The position numbers and the translations under genes are program-made. From NCBI GenBank assembly GCA_965227445.1, contig OZ245751.1, positions 1,426,001 through 1,490,000 of the forward strand: a stretch of DNA of 64,000 bases. Reading direction: 5' to 3'. Position 1 is the first letter of the stretch, and every line of letters starts with the position of its first letter. Below, one piece after another: positions 53,798-63,021 of the stretch. The DNA is from DT-110 sp030148525 (lineage in GTDB: Bacteria > Bacteroidota > Bacteroidia > Chitinophagales > Saprospiraceae). The notes below the pieces were generated by a model. That model made no database searches and was not told the origin of the DNA. It saw only the letters and a program-made list of their open reading frames with translations.

Positions 53798-53814
53798 TTT
53801 TTTGGCGAAAGCCC

Positions 53815-53842
53815 AAAAAAAATAGCCCGCCGGTAAGCGGGC
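53815..53842 (-). terminator. Terminator between lptD and the giant repeat protein gene
   Basis: The hairpin GCCCGC-CGGTAA-GCGGGC (53825-53842) is followed on the minus strand by eight T (53815-53822). It should end the minus-strand giant gene, and the hairpin may also serve lptD. Confidence 0.75.
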
Positions 53843-53918
53843 CATTCGAATAAAATTCATGGGATTTCAGTGGGGAACTCTCAGAACACTGTAAACAAGG
53901 GGGACGGTTTTGGGATTA

Positions 53919-56900
53919 TCATTCTCGGATCACCTTTTTGTGAATAATATGATCCCCCACTTTCACACGTAGTACATAAATACCCTCCGGTAAATCTTTA
54001 ATGGATACCCATTCGGTGTTGCGGGCAACCCCCGTCAGGGTGCGCCCGTCGGTGCCGATAACCTGAATCTCCTCAATGGGAACTTCGAAAGACGTTGTTA
54101 CCCGCACCATATCGGAACTGGGGTTCGGGTAAACCGACAGACTGTTGCGCAGGTCAACCAGACCTGGATCCGTGGCGGGGTCGGTGAAGAGCAACTCGAA
54201 ATCACCGCCACCAATGCCTTCTTCCTCCAGGTCGATACGGGTCCGACGACCGTGGCGCAGGTAAATTTCCGTGCGGATACCAGCGATGTCATCCTTAATA
54301 CCACGGAGCATCGCAATGGGACCATAACCGGACACCTCGTTCTGGTCAGTACGGCTGATGGCAATCTCGATGCGGCCGTTCCGGGCATCCGTGTAGTCGA
54401 CACTGGCCAGGTTGACACCGGGGACACCCATCCAGCTGGTAAGTACCTCGACATCCACGGTCGCCGGATTGATGTGCTCGGGATTGAACTCGATCACAAA
54501 AGCTAATCCGTAGATGTCTTCCACCGGCCGTTCCGCATCGCCCAGGATAATTGGGATATTCAACCGTGGATCAGTGGAACCCATGTGACCACCTGGTGGG
54601 AGTTCCAGGCGAATCGGAGGATCGAGATCCGTAGCCGGCAGCGTATCCGGGATCTCCACCTGGCCGTTGGTTTTGTTGTAGTTGGCCAAAATAATGCCGA
54701 TGTCGCGGGCATCAATGATGCCGTCACCGTTACAATCGGCGTGCTTATAGTTCAGTCCGTTGGCAAAGAATTGTGACCAGGCACTACCAGGGATACTCGC
54801 CCAATCGGTTGCTCGTTCGGCCCGCGCAAAGCCGCGGGAGCCGTAGGCTACGCCAACGTTAATAAGATCGATGTAGTTGGCGATGTTATCCTTATTGGCA
54901 TCACCGGGCCATACGTCGCTTTCGTCGGCACATTCCGGGAAGCGCAGGGCTATTTCGCGGAAGCAGTCATTGCTGGTCAGGGAGCCCAGCAGCAGGAATA
55001 GTTCCTTGCCAATGCCGGGGTCAATGGGGCCCAGTCGAACGGTGCCCGATGCATCAAATCGGATGCTATCGACAATGCGGTCGTTGATGATCACCTCGAT
55101 GGCGACATTGCTGCCGGCCTCCAGGCCTGACTCCAGGAGGATGAAGACCTGGCCGTTGGTGTCGCACTCGGTTGTGCTTACCTTGATTCGGTCGAGGAAG
55201 CAATTGGCCTCTGGTGAACAGTCGGGTACTTCAACTTCGGCCCGCGCACAGCAATCGGGACGGTCGTTGATGCATACGCCCAGGGTGACTGTACTGTCAG
55301 CGGGTAATTCAAGCTTCACCTGTACGGGGAGCTCGTCGATGCGGTAATACCCCAAAACCTCTCCGTTGGCATTGAGTACGTCGAAGAATGCATTGTCAGC
55401 ACCTTTGGCTTCGAAGTCGATACCCACCAGATACGAGCCATCGGGATTGCACTCCAGTACACGGATCTTCAGGTCTTCGACCACGCAATCGCCAGGTTCG
55501 GTGCAGTTTTCAGGAGCAATGACCTCCGAGTGGGCAAAGCAAGTGGGATCGTCCAGATCGACAACCAATACATCGTAGCGCTGCCCATTGGCCGGGAATG
55601 GACCCACTGCCACCTCCTCGGTGCCGTATTCGTAGGGGCCGAAGAGTTCGCCACCCACAAACACCAGAAAGGAACCTTCGCGCTCGTCGTTCATCTCCGG
55701 GTAGATGAGGGCCTTGAAGAACCCGTCTTCACAGCTACCTACCCGTACCTTGACGTCGGCCAGGCCACAAGGGGCTACACAAGCCGGTGATTCAATACGG
55801 GTGCTGATCTTGCAATCGAAGTTGCGGAAATCACGGACCGTAACCTGATAGACTTTGCCGGGGCCGCCCGACAGGTTGCCCACGCGGATGGGTAATTCAT
55901 CGTACATATAGTTGCCATAAGCGCGGCCGTTCAGGAAGAGGGTGAATCCATCGGATACATCCATGTAGTCCATGTCGACCTTCAGGTCGAAGCGGCCTTC
56001 GGCATCGCAATCACCGGCTTTTACGTCCAGGTTACTCAAGCCACAGGTGTTGCGGCAGGGTACGTCGTAGTCGATAGTAATGCAGCAACTTTCGGGGCCA
56101 TTGGCAGCACAAAGCGTTACTACATCCTGTTTGGCATCGGGCAGGGGAATATCGGTAATGCGTACGGGGTTTTCACCCGCTAAAAACCGGAATTGGTATC
56201 CGGAGGAGAAGGTGGCAACGAGCACCTGATCTTCCCGCAGTCCTTCGGACCGGTAGGAAAGGGTCATGTGGTAGGTGCCCTCTTCGAGGCATTCAAAATC
56301 ATTAGTCTTCAGGTTGTACAGTACACAGGGTTCGGTAGGACAGCCCAAAGGAGAAATGAAGCCTTTTTGTTCGCATTGTTCATCCGCCAGATCCTGTACC
56401 TGGACGATCAGACCATTTGGCTGGGGCTCGTCGAATGGCCCCAGGCGAATTGGTAGTTCCGCATAGGCAAATTGACCCAGTGTATCGCCGTTCTGGATTA
56501 GGCGGAAACGACCGTTTGCATCGGGGTAATCGAAATTGAGCGTCACGAAGTAGGTGCCGTCGGCGTCACACTCCGTCTGCTCGAGTTTCAACGGGCCCAA
56601 ATCGCAGTCGTCCACACAGAATAAAGCCGGTAAACGAAGATCGGTACGACAATCAGCTTCTTTACTGTCTACTGCCGTCAGTACAATAGCACCTGGTTCG
56701 ATGGGTGGGTAATAAGGACCCACTTCGATCGGGAGCTGATCGTATCGATACGTACCGATCTCGTTACCGTTCTGCAACAAGACAAAGGATTCAGAAACAC
56801 GTTCGTAGGTAAAGTCAATTCCCAGATAGAGTACGCCATCTTCGCAAGATCGGTCGACGATCTCGATGGGACCGAGATGGCAGTCATTTGGTTCACAGGG

Positions 56901-59900
56901 GAATGCTTCGATGTTCAGATCGGTAGCACACGCATCTCTTGGTCCCGCATCAACTGCCAGGATTCTGAAGGTCGCATCAGCCGCAGTTGCGGGTAACTTC
57001 ACCTTGATTGGCAGGTGTTTATAGTGGTAGCGGCGCACCAGGTCATCGTTCAGGTACAGGTAAAAGCTATCGGAAGTGCCCTGGTAGCGGAAGTCGATTT
57101 TCACGTAGCGCTCTCCGTCATCGGTGCATAGTTGCTCGATTACCCGAATCTCGCCCAGTTCACAGGGCACGGGCTCGCAGGGGAAGTGCTCAAATCGGGT
57201 TTCAGTGCGACAGTCAGGATCTTCGGCATCGAAGGCGGCCAGGGAAAGCACGGCGGCATCAACCGGACCAATTGGTCCCACCTTGATGGGCAGTTCCCGG
57301 TAGGCATAGGTGCCGACTTCCCGGTTGTTCAGCGTAAGGAGGAACTTGCCGGAGGTGCGGGCGTGGTCGAAATCTACTACCAGGATAGCCTGACCGTTGG
57401 CGTCGCAATACTTGTCGATGATCTTAATTTCGCCCAATTCACAAGGACCTGGCTCACAGGGGAAGGGATCGATCAATACAGAACTATTGCAGCGTGGGCT
57501 GCGAACATCGTAAACGGAAAGTTTCAGCTCGCGGTCAGTGAGGCTCGGGAAGAAGGGACCGGCTTTGATCGGCAATTCGGAGTAGCGGTATTTCCCGACC
57601 GGAACACCATTTCGGGCCAATACAAAGTAGTCGGAAGTGTTTTTGTGTTCGAAATCGAGGGCAACGTAAAGGCCTCCGTTAGTGCCGCACTGCTTTTCAA
57701 CGATCTCCAGTTCACCGAGATCGCAGGGCAGCAGGCATTCTTTTTTGTCTACCGTGAATCGAATACAGCACTGTTCGGCTGTTGAATTATCTGGTCCCAG
57801 GTGGCAAATTTCCACGGGGAAGGTCGTTGCCTCGGTCAGAATGTCGACCTGGTTTAACTCGAGCGGCAGATCGCTATAGGCATAGGTACCGAAGTCACGA
57901 CCCTCAATCAGCAAGCGGAAACGGCCGTCAATATTGGAGTCGGGCCAGTACTTGAGATCGATCATCAGGTCGTAGAAGAATTGGTCGTAGCAATTCAGGA
58001 TATCCACCTGTAAGCCACCTAGTCCGCAATCATTCATACAGTCGGTAGGCTTGTCGACCAGGATCTTATCCGCGCAATTGGGATAGCGCTTATCCTGGAC
58101 GATCAGATATAATAAATCGCGGGAATAGGCATTGAAAGGCCCCACTCGTATGCTGTCATCTTCGTAGCTAAAGGTGCCTAGTGACTGTCCGTTCGATCGG
58201 AAGACATGGAAACCTTCCCCTGACGGACCAGTTTGGTCAAACTTCAGATCGACATAGAATAGTCCGTCAGCACCACAGGCAGTGGGGATAGCTGTGAGTC
58301 CGGAAATGCGACAGATATCCTCCGGTTTATGGGAAAAACAAACATTATCGAGGCCTAACTCCTGACCACCCACCGTGAGTTGCTGAATGTCGCCGGAGAG
58401 GCACAGGATACCCTGGCGGGCCGTGTTGGCGGTTGTGTCGTAGGTGATTGTAGCGGTAATACCATCGGGCCAGTCAATGTCTGCCGCTTCACCCAAGGTC
58501 GACAGCACCTTTACCGGATACCCGTTTACCCCCAGATTGAGCGAGCCGCCACCTTCGATGAAGTCAAAGCAAACTTGGTTAATCGGTTTTTGGGTCCGGC
58601 TCAGGTAGAAGGTCAGGTTGTTGTTGGAGGCAAACAGGTATTGACCGGAAGCCCGACGGAATTCGCCGCCAAAAAGATCAGTGGTCACTTGCGTAAAACC
58701 GTAGAATTTGTTTCCATCCTCGAAAACAAAGCTGTCGATACCCACCGGTACCCGGTCTTCGATGAATATAACCCGACCGGCGGAAGAGGAACTGTCTTGT
58801 CCGAAGATGGCATCACTATCCAGCTCTTCAAATTCTATGCAGGCATTCACGGGGCCACATTCTTTTCGCGAAAGCGTAAGTTCAAAACAGCAGGGGGTGG
58901 AAAATCCCGGAATATCAAGGCAGATGGAAGTCATGATGGGAGCTTCCAGAGGTATCACGAAGGGCACTCTTATCCGCAGGGGAAGCTGGTCGGTGGAGAA
59001 AGTGTCGCGAACCAAGCCACCAATTTCCAGCAGGAATTTCAGTGCCAAATCACTGTTGTGGTCAAAGTTGACGACTATCTCTGAGCTCAGAGGATCGGTA
59101 GTAACGGAGCACTCGTCGATATAGGCTTCTATTTCGGTAACGGGGCAGGGGCGGTTTACGCAAGGCAGACGGAAGAAATCGCGAAAGCGGCAGTCTGATT
59201 CATTTGAATCGAACAGAATAACTTCGTACAGATCAGCATCATTGATCGGAACCGGGCCTACCTCGATCAGGGTGTCGGCGTAGGGAAAGGGGCCAAAGGT
59301 CTTTCCCTCGACCATGGCGTAATAACCCTCGTCCTGCCTCGGCCAATCGGAGGGGAAATCCACTTTGAGATTGATGATGCCCTCCCCGGAGCAGGAAACA
59401 GGGGTTACAGTTACGGCATCCCATCGGCAGGGTTCCGTACTGCGCGTCTCCGGACAGACGTTGTCCAGGGCAAATTCCTGGCCACCGATAGTCAGGGATT
59501 CCAGATCACCCTTGACACAGACTGTTCCCTGGATCGGAAATCCACCGGTGGCGGCCAGGTCAATGGATAGTTCCACATTTGGGAAAAGCTCGCTATTTCC
59601 GAGGTCGAGCAGATCGTTCAGGTTTTCGAAGATCAGCTGCTGTTTACCATTTACCCCCAGATTGATAGAGCCGCCGTAGTAGAAAAAGTCAAAACACAGG
59701 GAGGAAAGCAGTGCTTCATCGTGCGTGGGGCGGAAGGTCAGGCTGGCATTCGATGGAAACAGCAGCTGGCCATAATCGCCTGGTAAACCCTCACCAGTAA
59801 ATACGGAAACCGACAACAGGTCTCCGGTTCCGTTCGAGTAAAAAAAGGAGTCAATAGTTACGGATAAATCGCTGTAAATAAGTATGGTATCGCCGGGTTT

Positions 59901-60053
59901 CTGGCCAAACTCAGGGCCGAATCGCTCGTCGGCCGGGAGGTCCTCAAAATCGAGGCAATCGACCGGATTCTGTGCCAGGGCAAAAGCTGTCCAGCAGAGG
60001 AAGGTGAGTAGAAACGTAACGGTTTTGGGTCGTAAGTTCATGGTATAATCCAT
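53919..60053 (-). CDS. Giant Cys-rich repeat surface protein with dockerin- and cohesin-like parts and T9SS type A signal
   Basis: About 2044 residues from ATG 60053 (60041 also possible) with a signal peptide (TVTFLLTFLCWTAFALA). Two copies of a roughly 180-residue domain (VDCLDFEDLPADERFG..., ACIEFEELDSDAIFG...) occur near the N-terminus. About 14 units of roughly 90-95 residues follow, with a pattern like CELGEIKIIDKYC, then VDFDHARTS, GTYAYRELPIKVGP and PFPCEP. Near residue 1714 a dockerin-like calcium pair appears (GDANKDNIANYIDLINVG, then DCNGDGIIDARDIGIILANY). A cohesin-like beta domain follows (YGLAFVIEFNPEHINP), and the T9SS type A domain ends the protein. It is probably a surface adhesin or scaffold stabilised by disulfides. 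No catalytic site was seen. It is a single gene. Confidence 0.85.
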   Translation of the reverse strand: MDYTMNLRPKTVTFLLTFLCWTAFALAQNPVDCLDFEDLPADERFGPEFGQKPGDTILIYSDLSVTIDSFFYSNGTGDLLSVSVFTGEGLPGDYGQLLFPSNASLTFRPTHDEALLSSLCFDFFYYGGSINLGVNGKQQLIFENLNDLLDLGNSELFPNVELSIDLAATGGFPIQGTVCVKGDLESLTIGGQEFALDNVCPETRSTEPCRWDAVTVTPVSCSGEGIINLKVDFPSDWPRQDEGYYAMVEGKTFGPFPYADTLIEVGPVPINDADLYEVILFDSNESDCRFRDFFRLPCVNRPCPVTEIEAYIDECSVTTDPLSSEIVVNFDHNSDLALKFLLEIGGLVRDTFSTDQLPLRIRVPFVIPLEAPIMTSICLDIPGFSTPCCFELTLSRKECGPVNACIEFEELDSDAIFGQDSSSSAGRVIFIEDRVPVGIDSFVFEDGNKFYGFTQVTTDLFGGEFRRASGQYLFASNNNLTFYLSRTQKPINQVCFDFIEGGGSLNLGVNGYPVKVLSTLGEAADIDWPDGITATITYDTTANTARQGILCLSGDIQQLTVGGQELGLDNVCFSHKPEDICRISGLTAIPTACGADGLFYVDLKFDQTGPSGEGFHVFRSNGQSLGTFSYEDDSIRVGPFNAYSRDLLYLIVQDKRYPNCADKILVDKPTDCMNDCGLGGLQVDILNCYDQFFYDLMIDLKYWPDSNIDGRFRLLIEGRDFGTYAYSDLPLELNQVDILTEATTFPVEICHLGPDNSTAEQCCIRFTVDKKECLLPCDLGELEIVEKQCGTNGGLYVALDFEHKNTSDYFVLARNGVPVGKYRYSELPIKAGPFFPSLTDRELKLSVYDVRSPRCNSSVLIDPFPCEPGPCELGEIKIIDKYCDANGQAILVVDFDHARTSGKFLLTLNNREVGTYAYRELPIKVGPIGPVDAAVLSLAAFDAEDPDCRTETRFEHFPCEPVPCELGEIRVIEQLCTDDGERYVKIDFRYQGTSDSFYLYLNDDLVRRYHYKHLPIKVKLPATAADATFRILAVDAGPRDACATDLNIEAFPCEPNDCHLGPIEIVDRSCEDGVLYLGIDFTYERVSESFVLLQNGNEIGTYRYDQLPIEVGPYYPPIEPGAIVLTAVDSKEADCRTDLRLPALFCVDDCDLGPLKLEQTECDADGTYFVTLNFDYPDANGRFRLIQNGDTLGQFAYAELPIRLGPFDEPQPNGLIVQVQDLADEQCEQKGFISPLGCPTEPCVLYNLKTNDFECLEEGTYHMTLSYRSEGLREDQVLVATFSSGYQFRFLAGENPVRITDIPLPDAKQDVVTLCAANGPESCCITIDYDVPCRNTCGLSNLDVKAGDCDAEGRFDLKVDMDYMDVSDGFTLFLNGRAYGNYMYDELPIRVGNLSGGPGKVYQVTVRDFRNFDCKISTRIESPACVAPCGLADVKVRVGSCEDGFFKALIYPEMNDEREGSFLVFVGGELFGPYEYGTEEVAVGPFPANGQRYDVLVVDLDDPTCFAHSEVIAPENCTEPGDCVVEDLKIRVLECNPDGSYLVGIDFEAKGADNAFFDVLNANGEVLGYYRIDELPVQVKLELPADSTVTLGVCINDRPDCCARAEVEVPDCSPEANCFLDRIKVSTTECDTNGQVFILLESGLEAGSNVAIEVIINDRIVDSIRFDASGTVRLGPIDPGIGKELFLLLGSLTSNDCFREIALRFPECADESDVWPGDANKDNIANYIDLINVGVAYGSRGFARAERATDWASIPGSAWSQFFANGLNYKHADCNGDGIIDARDIGIILANYNKTNGQVEIPDTLPATDLDPPIRLELPPGGHMGSTDPRLNIPIILGDAERPVEDIYGLAFVIEFNPEHINPATVDVEVLTSWMGVPGVNLASVDYTDARNGRIEIAISRTDQNEVSGYGPIAMLRGIKDDIAGIRTEIYLRHGRRTRIDLEEEGIGGGDFELLFTDPATDPGLVDLRNSLSVYPNPSSDMVRVTTSFEVPIEEIQVIGTDGRTLTGVARNTEWVSIKDLPEGIYVLRVKVGDHIIHKKVIRE

Positions 60054-60227
60054 TTTAGCGTTGGCATGTAGGTTGTTGAGCACATTACAAAAATGCCCTA
60101 TCTCCAGGCCGAACGAAAATATTTTTGGAGCTTGTTTTTGGATTTTTTATTGTAAATTTAAGTGGTTTGTGAGGTTTAAATGATTGATTTACAGTTTTTT
60201 GTATGGATTCAATTTTTGGATTTTTTT

Positions 60228-61694
60228 ATGAAAATTAAGTTTTTACAATCCTTAGGTAGTCTGGATCGACGGGAAATGACCCGGTTTGTGGCTTTTGTGC
60301 ATTCTCCCTACCACAATAAACACGAAGGAGTCCGCTGCCTGGTAAGCTATCTCGACGGGCTTTTTCCCGACTTTTCTGGAGCAAATTGCTCACCCGGGGT
60401 GATGGAAAAGGTCGTGATGAACCGTGCCGACATAGCGGGTGATGCCTTTGCACCTATTCTTACCTATGCCCAGCGTTTATTCGAAGCGTTCCTGATCAAC
60501 GAGGGTATGGAAGACGATGATTTAGCCCGGCGCTTATATTTATTACGAGGCTTGCGGGGCCGTAAACTGTTTTCCCAATACGAGCGACAATTAGCCAAAG
60601 CCCGGCGAAAGCTGGAAAAGTCAGAACGCCGCGACGCCCTGCAGTTGCAGTTTAGATATCAGTTGGGGGTGGAAACCGGGGATTACGTAGCCCAGCGTGA
60701 ACGCAGGCAAGCCGATACCAGCTTGCAGAGTCGGCAGGATGCTTTTGACCTGTATTTTATCAGCGAAAAACTGAGGGATGCCTGCGAGTTACAAGTTCGC
60801 CGGCAGATCCTGGCCGGCGAATACAATCTGCTATTCCTGGAACCCATCTTACAGGAAATTCGCCTAAATCCCGACCGATATCGCCCTGAGCCAGCTGTGT
60901 ATATTTATTACGCCCTTTACCAGATGCTTCGCGAAGAAGCCAGTACCTATTATTTTCAGGCTCTGGAGTCTATCCGCGAGCATCGCCAGGCCTTCAACCG
61001 GGCAGAATTGATCACTATCTATAACTACCTGATGAATTTCTGTATTGCCCGGATCAACCGCAACGACGGGCGATTTTTACAGGAGCTGTTTACGCTGTAT
61101 AAGTTACAACTTTCCGATGATCTATTGTTAGAAGATGGTTTCCTCTCGGAATGGGACTACAAGAATATTGTCACCACTGCTCTGCGGTTGGGAGAACTCA
61201 GCTGGGCGAAGACGTTCATCGAAGACTACCGGGATTCTCTATTGCCTGCATCCAGGGATAACGCCTTTCGGTTCAACAAAGCCTCCTACCATTATGCGGC
61301 CGGTGAATACGATCAGGTGCTCGCCTTACTCACCAAGGTGGAATACAGTGACTTGCGCTACAGCCTGGGGACCAGGGCTCTATTGATGCGTACCTACTAC
61401 GACCTGGACGAATACGATGCCCTTCACGCCCTTACCGAATCTTTTCGCCAGTACCTGCAGCGCAATCAACTTATGTCTGATATTCGGCGCCTTGGTTACT
61501 ATAATTTGTTCCGGCTTACGCGAAAAGCGGCCCTTCTCCGCACTCGTTTTCCATATCTTAGGCGCGAAAAAGTTCAGCGTGAATTAATCAAGATCAGGGA
61601 AGAAGTAGATGCTACAAAAGAAGTCTTTAACCGCTCCTGGTTATTAGAGAAATTAGCGGAACTGGAGAATTCTGCGCTGCTGCCAAACAATTGA
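60228..61694 (+). CDS. Unknown all-helical protein
   Basis: 488 residues from ATG 60228 (MKIKFLQSLGSLDRREMTRF); ATG 60180 is in frame but would add 16 odd hydrophobic residues. The protein is rich in Leu, Arg, Tyr and Glu, with TPR-like helical pairs through most of its length (SYHYAAGEYDQVLALLTKVE, RALLMRTYYDLDEYDALHAL). There is no signal peptide and no membrane segment. I do not recognise a named family; conserved Saprospiria-specific proteins often look like this. It is divergent from the giant surface-protein gene (175 bases between starts), so it could regulate it, but nothing in the sequence shows this. The DsbA-family gene follows. Confidence 0.75.
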   Translation: MKIKFLQSLGSLDRREMTRFVAFVHSPYHNKHEGVRCLVSYLDGLFPDFSGANCSPGVMEKVVMNRADIAGDAFAPILTYAQRLFEAFLINEGMEDDDLARRLYLLRGLRGRKLFSQYERQLAKARRKLEKSERRDALQLQFRYQLGVETGDYVAQRERRQADTSLQSRQDAFDLYFISEKLRDACELQVRRQILAGEYNLLFLEPILQEIRLNPDRYRPEPAVYIYYALYQMLREEASTYYFQALESIREHRQAFNRAELITIYNYLMNFCIARINRNDGRFLQELFTLYKLQLSDDLLLEDGFLSEWDYKNIVTTALRLGELSWAKTFIEDYRDSLLPASRDNAFRFNKASYHYAAGEYDQVLALLTKVEYSDLRYSLGTRALLMRTYYDLDEYDALHALTESFRQYLQRNQLMSDIRRLGYYNLFRLTRKAALLRTRFPYLRREKVQRELIKIREEVDATKEVFNRSWLLEKLAELENSALLPNN

Positions 61695-61783
61695 TATCGG
61701 GTAATCGTATCCTTAGGAACCGGATCCAACGGGGAGTTATTCTTCGCCGGGCCTTACCTGAAGTATTTGATATATTCTTTTAT

Positions 61784-62428
61784 ATGGCAACCAAAAAGTT
61801 AATCTATTTCTACGACGCCCTCTGCGGTTGGTGTTATGGATTTAGTCCGGTAATTCAGGAATTGTATCAACAAGCTAGCGATTCTATCGCCTTTGAAGTG
61901 GTCTCAGGAGGTATGGTTCTGGGTGAGCGGGAAGGCCCGATCGGGGAAGTAGCCCCGTACATAAAAGATGTCTACCGGCAGGTGGAGCATACCACCGGAG
62001 TAACCTTTGGAGAACCCTTCCTGCAAGGAATCCTGGAGGAGGGGACAACTCGCTTCTCCAGTTGGTATCCGGCCGTGGCCATGGCCATTGTTCAGGATTT
62101 GCAACCCGGTTCTGATCTGGCTTTTGCCTGCGCTTTGCAAAAAGCCATTTACCACGATGGTAAACCACCTGCCGAACCCGATACTTACCGGACGCTGGCC
62201 CACTCCTTTGATTTGGATCCCGAAAAATTTGTCCTCTATTTGGAACAAAAAATGTATCACGAGAAGGCTCAGGAACAGTTTGACCGGACCGCCAAATTCC
62301 GCATTGGTGGGTTCCCGACCCTGGTCCTTGAATTAGACGATGAATATTTTGTACTCACTCGTGGGTATATGTCGCTGGAGGTGGTTCAGTTTCGACTGGA
62401 ACAGGTGTTAAAAGCACATCAGGCCTGA
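61784..62428 (+). CDS. DsbA-family thiol oxidoreductase (FrnE-like)
   Basis: 214 residues from ATG 61784 (MATKKLIYFYDALCGWCYGF); the frame is open upstream to 61691 but only through a TTG start. The CxxC active site is CGWC in the first strand-helix turn, followed by a large helical insertion and the cis-Pro loop RIGGFPTLVLELDD. There is no signal peptide, so it is probably cytoplasmic. FrnE/DsbA-like proteins catalyse dithiol-disulfide exchange. It lies 89 bases after the unknown helical gene on the same strand and ends in a bidirectional hairpin. Confidence 0.85.
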   Translation: MATKKLIYFYDALCGWCYGFSPVIQELYQQASDSIAFEVVSGGMVLGEREGPIGEVAPYIKDVYRQVEHTTGVTFGEPFLQGILEEGTTRFSSWYPAVAMAIVQDLQPGSDLAFACALQKAIYHDGKPPAEPDTYRTLAHSFDLDPEKFVLYLEQKMYHEKAQEQFDRTAKFRIGGFPTLVLELDDEYFVLTRGYMSLEVVQFRLEQVLKAHQA

Positions 62429-62456
62429 CCATGGCAATGACCGGTCAAGCCTGATG
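62417..62456. terminator. Bidirectional terminator-like hairpin
   Basis: CATCAGGCcTGACC and GGTCAaGCCTGATG form a 14-position stem with a single mismatch pair. It overlaps the stop codon of the DsbA-family gene and lies 33 bases beyond the end of ilvN. No long T-run is present. Confidence 0.5.
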
Positions 62457-62489
62457 TTGGCATATTGAAAAGGCAAATCCCTGATTTGA

Positions 62490-63020
62490 TCAGGCCATTT
62501 CTTCCAATTCATTCAGGTATTTATTCAGTCGTTCCATCGGGCGCGTAATTGCAACCCGACCGGAGCGAACAAACTCGAAGATACCAAAGGGCTCGAGTTC
62601 CTGGAGCAAGGCTTCGGTCTCCTCCTGGTGTCCGGTTTTTTCCAGCACAATATACTCTGGCTCAATCTCCAGGATGCGGGCATTATGTCTTCTGATCAGG
62701 GTCTCCACATTATCGCTATTGCTAAAAATGTGCGTGGGTATCTTGTATAATGCAATTTCCTGGTAGATGATGCGCGAGGCATCATCGTAAAAGGCCTTAA
62801 CTACGTCCACCTGTTTCTCCAGTTGGGCGACCAGTTTGCGAACCATATCTTCCCTGACACTCACCACAATGGTGAACCGGTGAATGTCGGGCACCGAAGA
62901 ACGGCTGGTCGTCAGGGAATCGATGTTAATGTGACGACGTGTGAAAACCGATACAACCCGTTGCAGTAGTCCCGTCTGGTTTTCGGTAAAAACAGTGATC
63001 GTATATTCCTGAGGTTCCAT
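62490..63020 (-). CDS. ilvN: Acetolactate synthase small (regulatory) subunit
   Basis: 176 residues. The N-terminal ACT domain reads YTITVFTENQTGLLQRVVSVFTRRHINIDSLT, with the valine-binding region. The C-terminal ALS_ss_C domain has KTGHQEETEALLQELEPFGI followed by EFVRSGRVAITR. It activates the large subunit and gives valine feedback inhibition in branched-chain amino-acid synthesis. It starts one base after the large-subunit stop, so they are cotranscribed. Confidence 0.95.
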   Translation of the reverse strand: MEPQEYTITVFTENQTGLLQRVVSVFTRRHINIDSLTTSRSSVPDIHRFTIVVSVREDMVRKLVAQLEKQVDVVKAFYDDASRIIYQEIALYKIPTHIFSNSDNVETLIRRHNARILEIEPEYIVLEKTGHQEETEALLQELEPFGIFEFVRSGRVAITRPMERLNKYLNELEEMA

Positions 63021-63021
63021 A

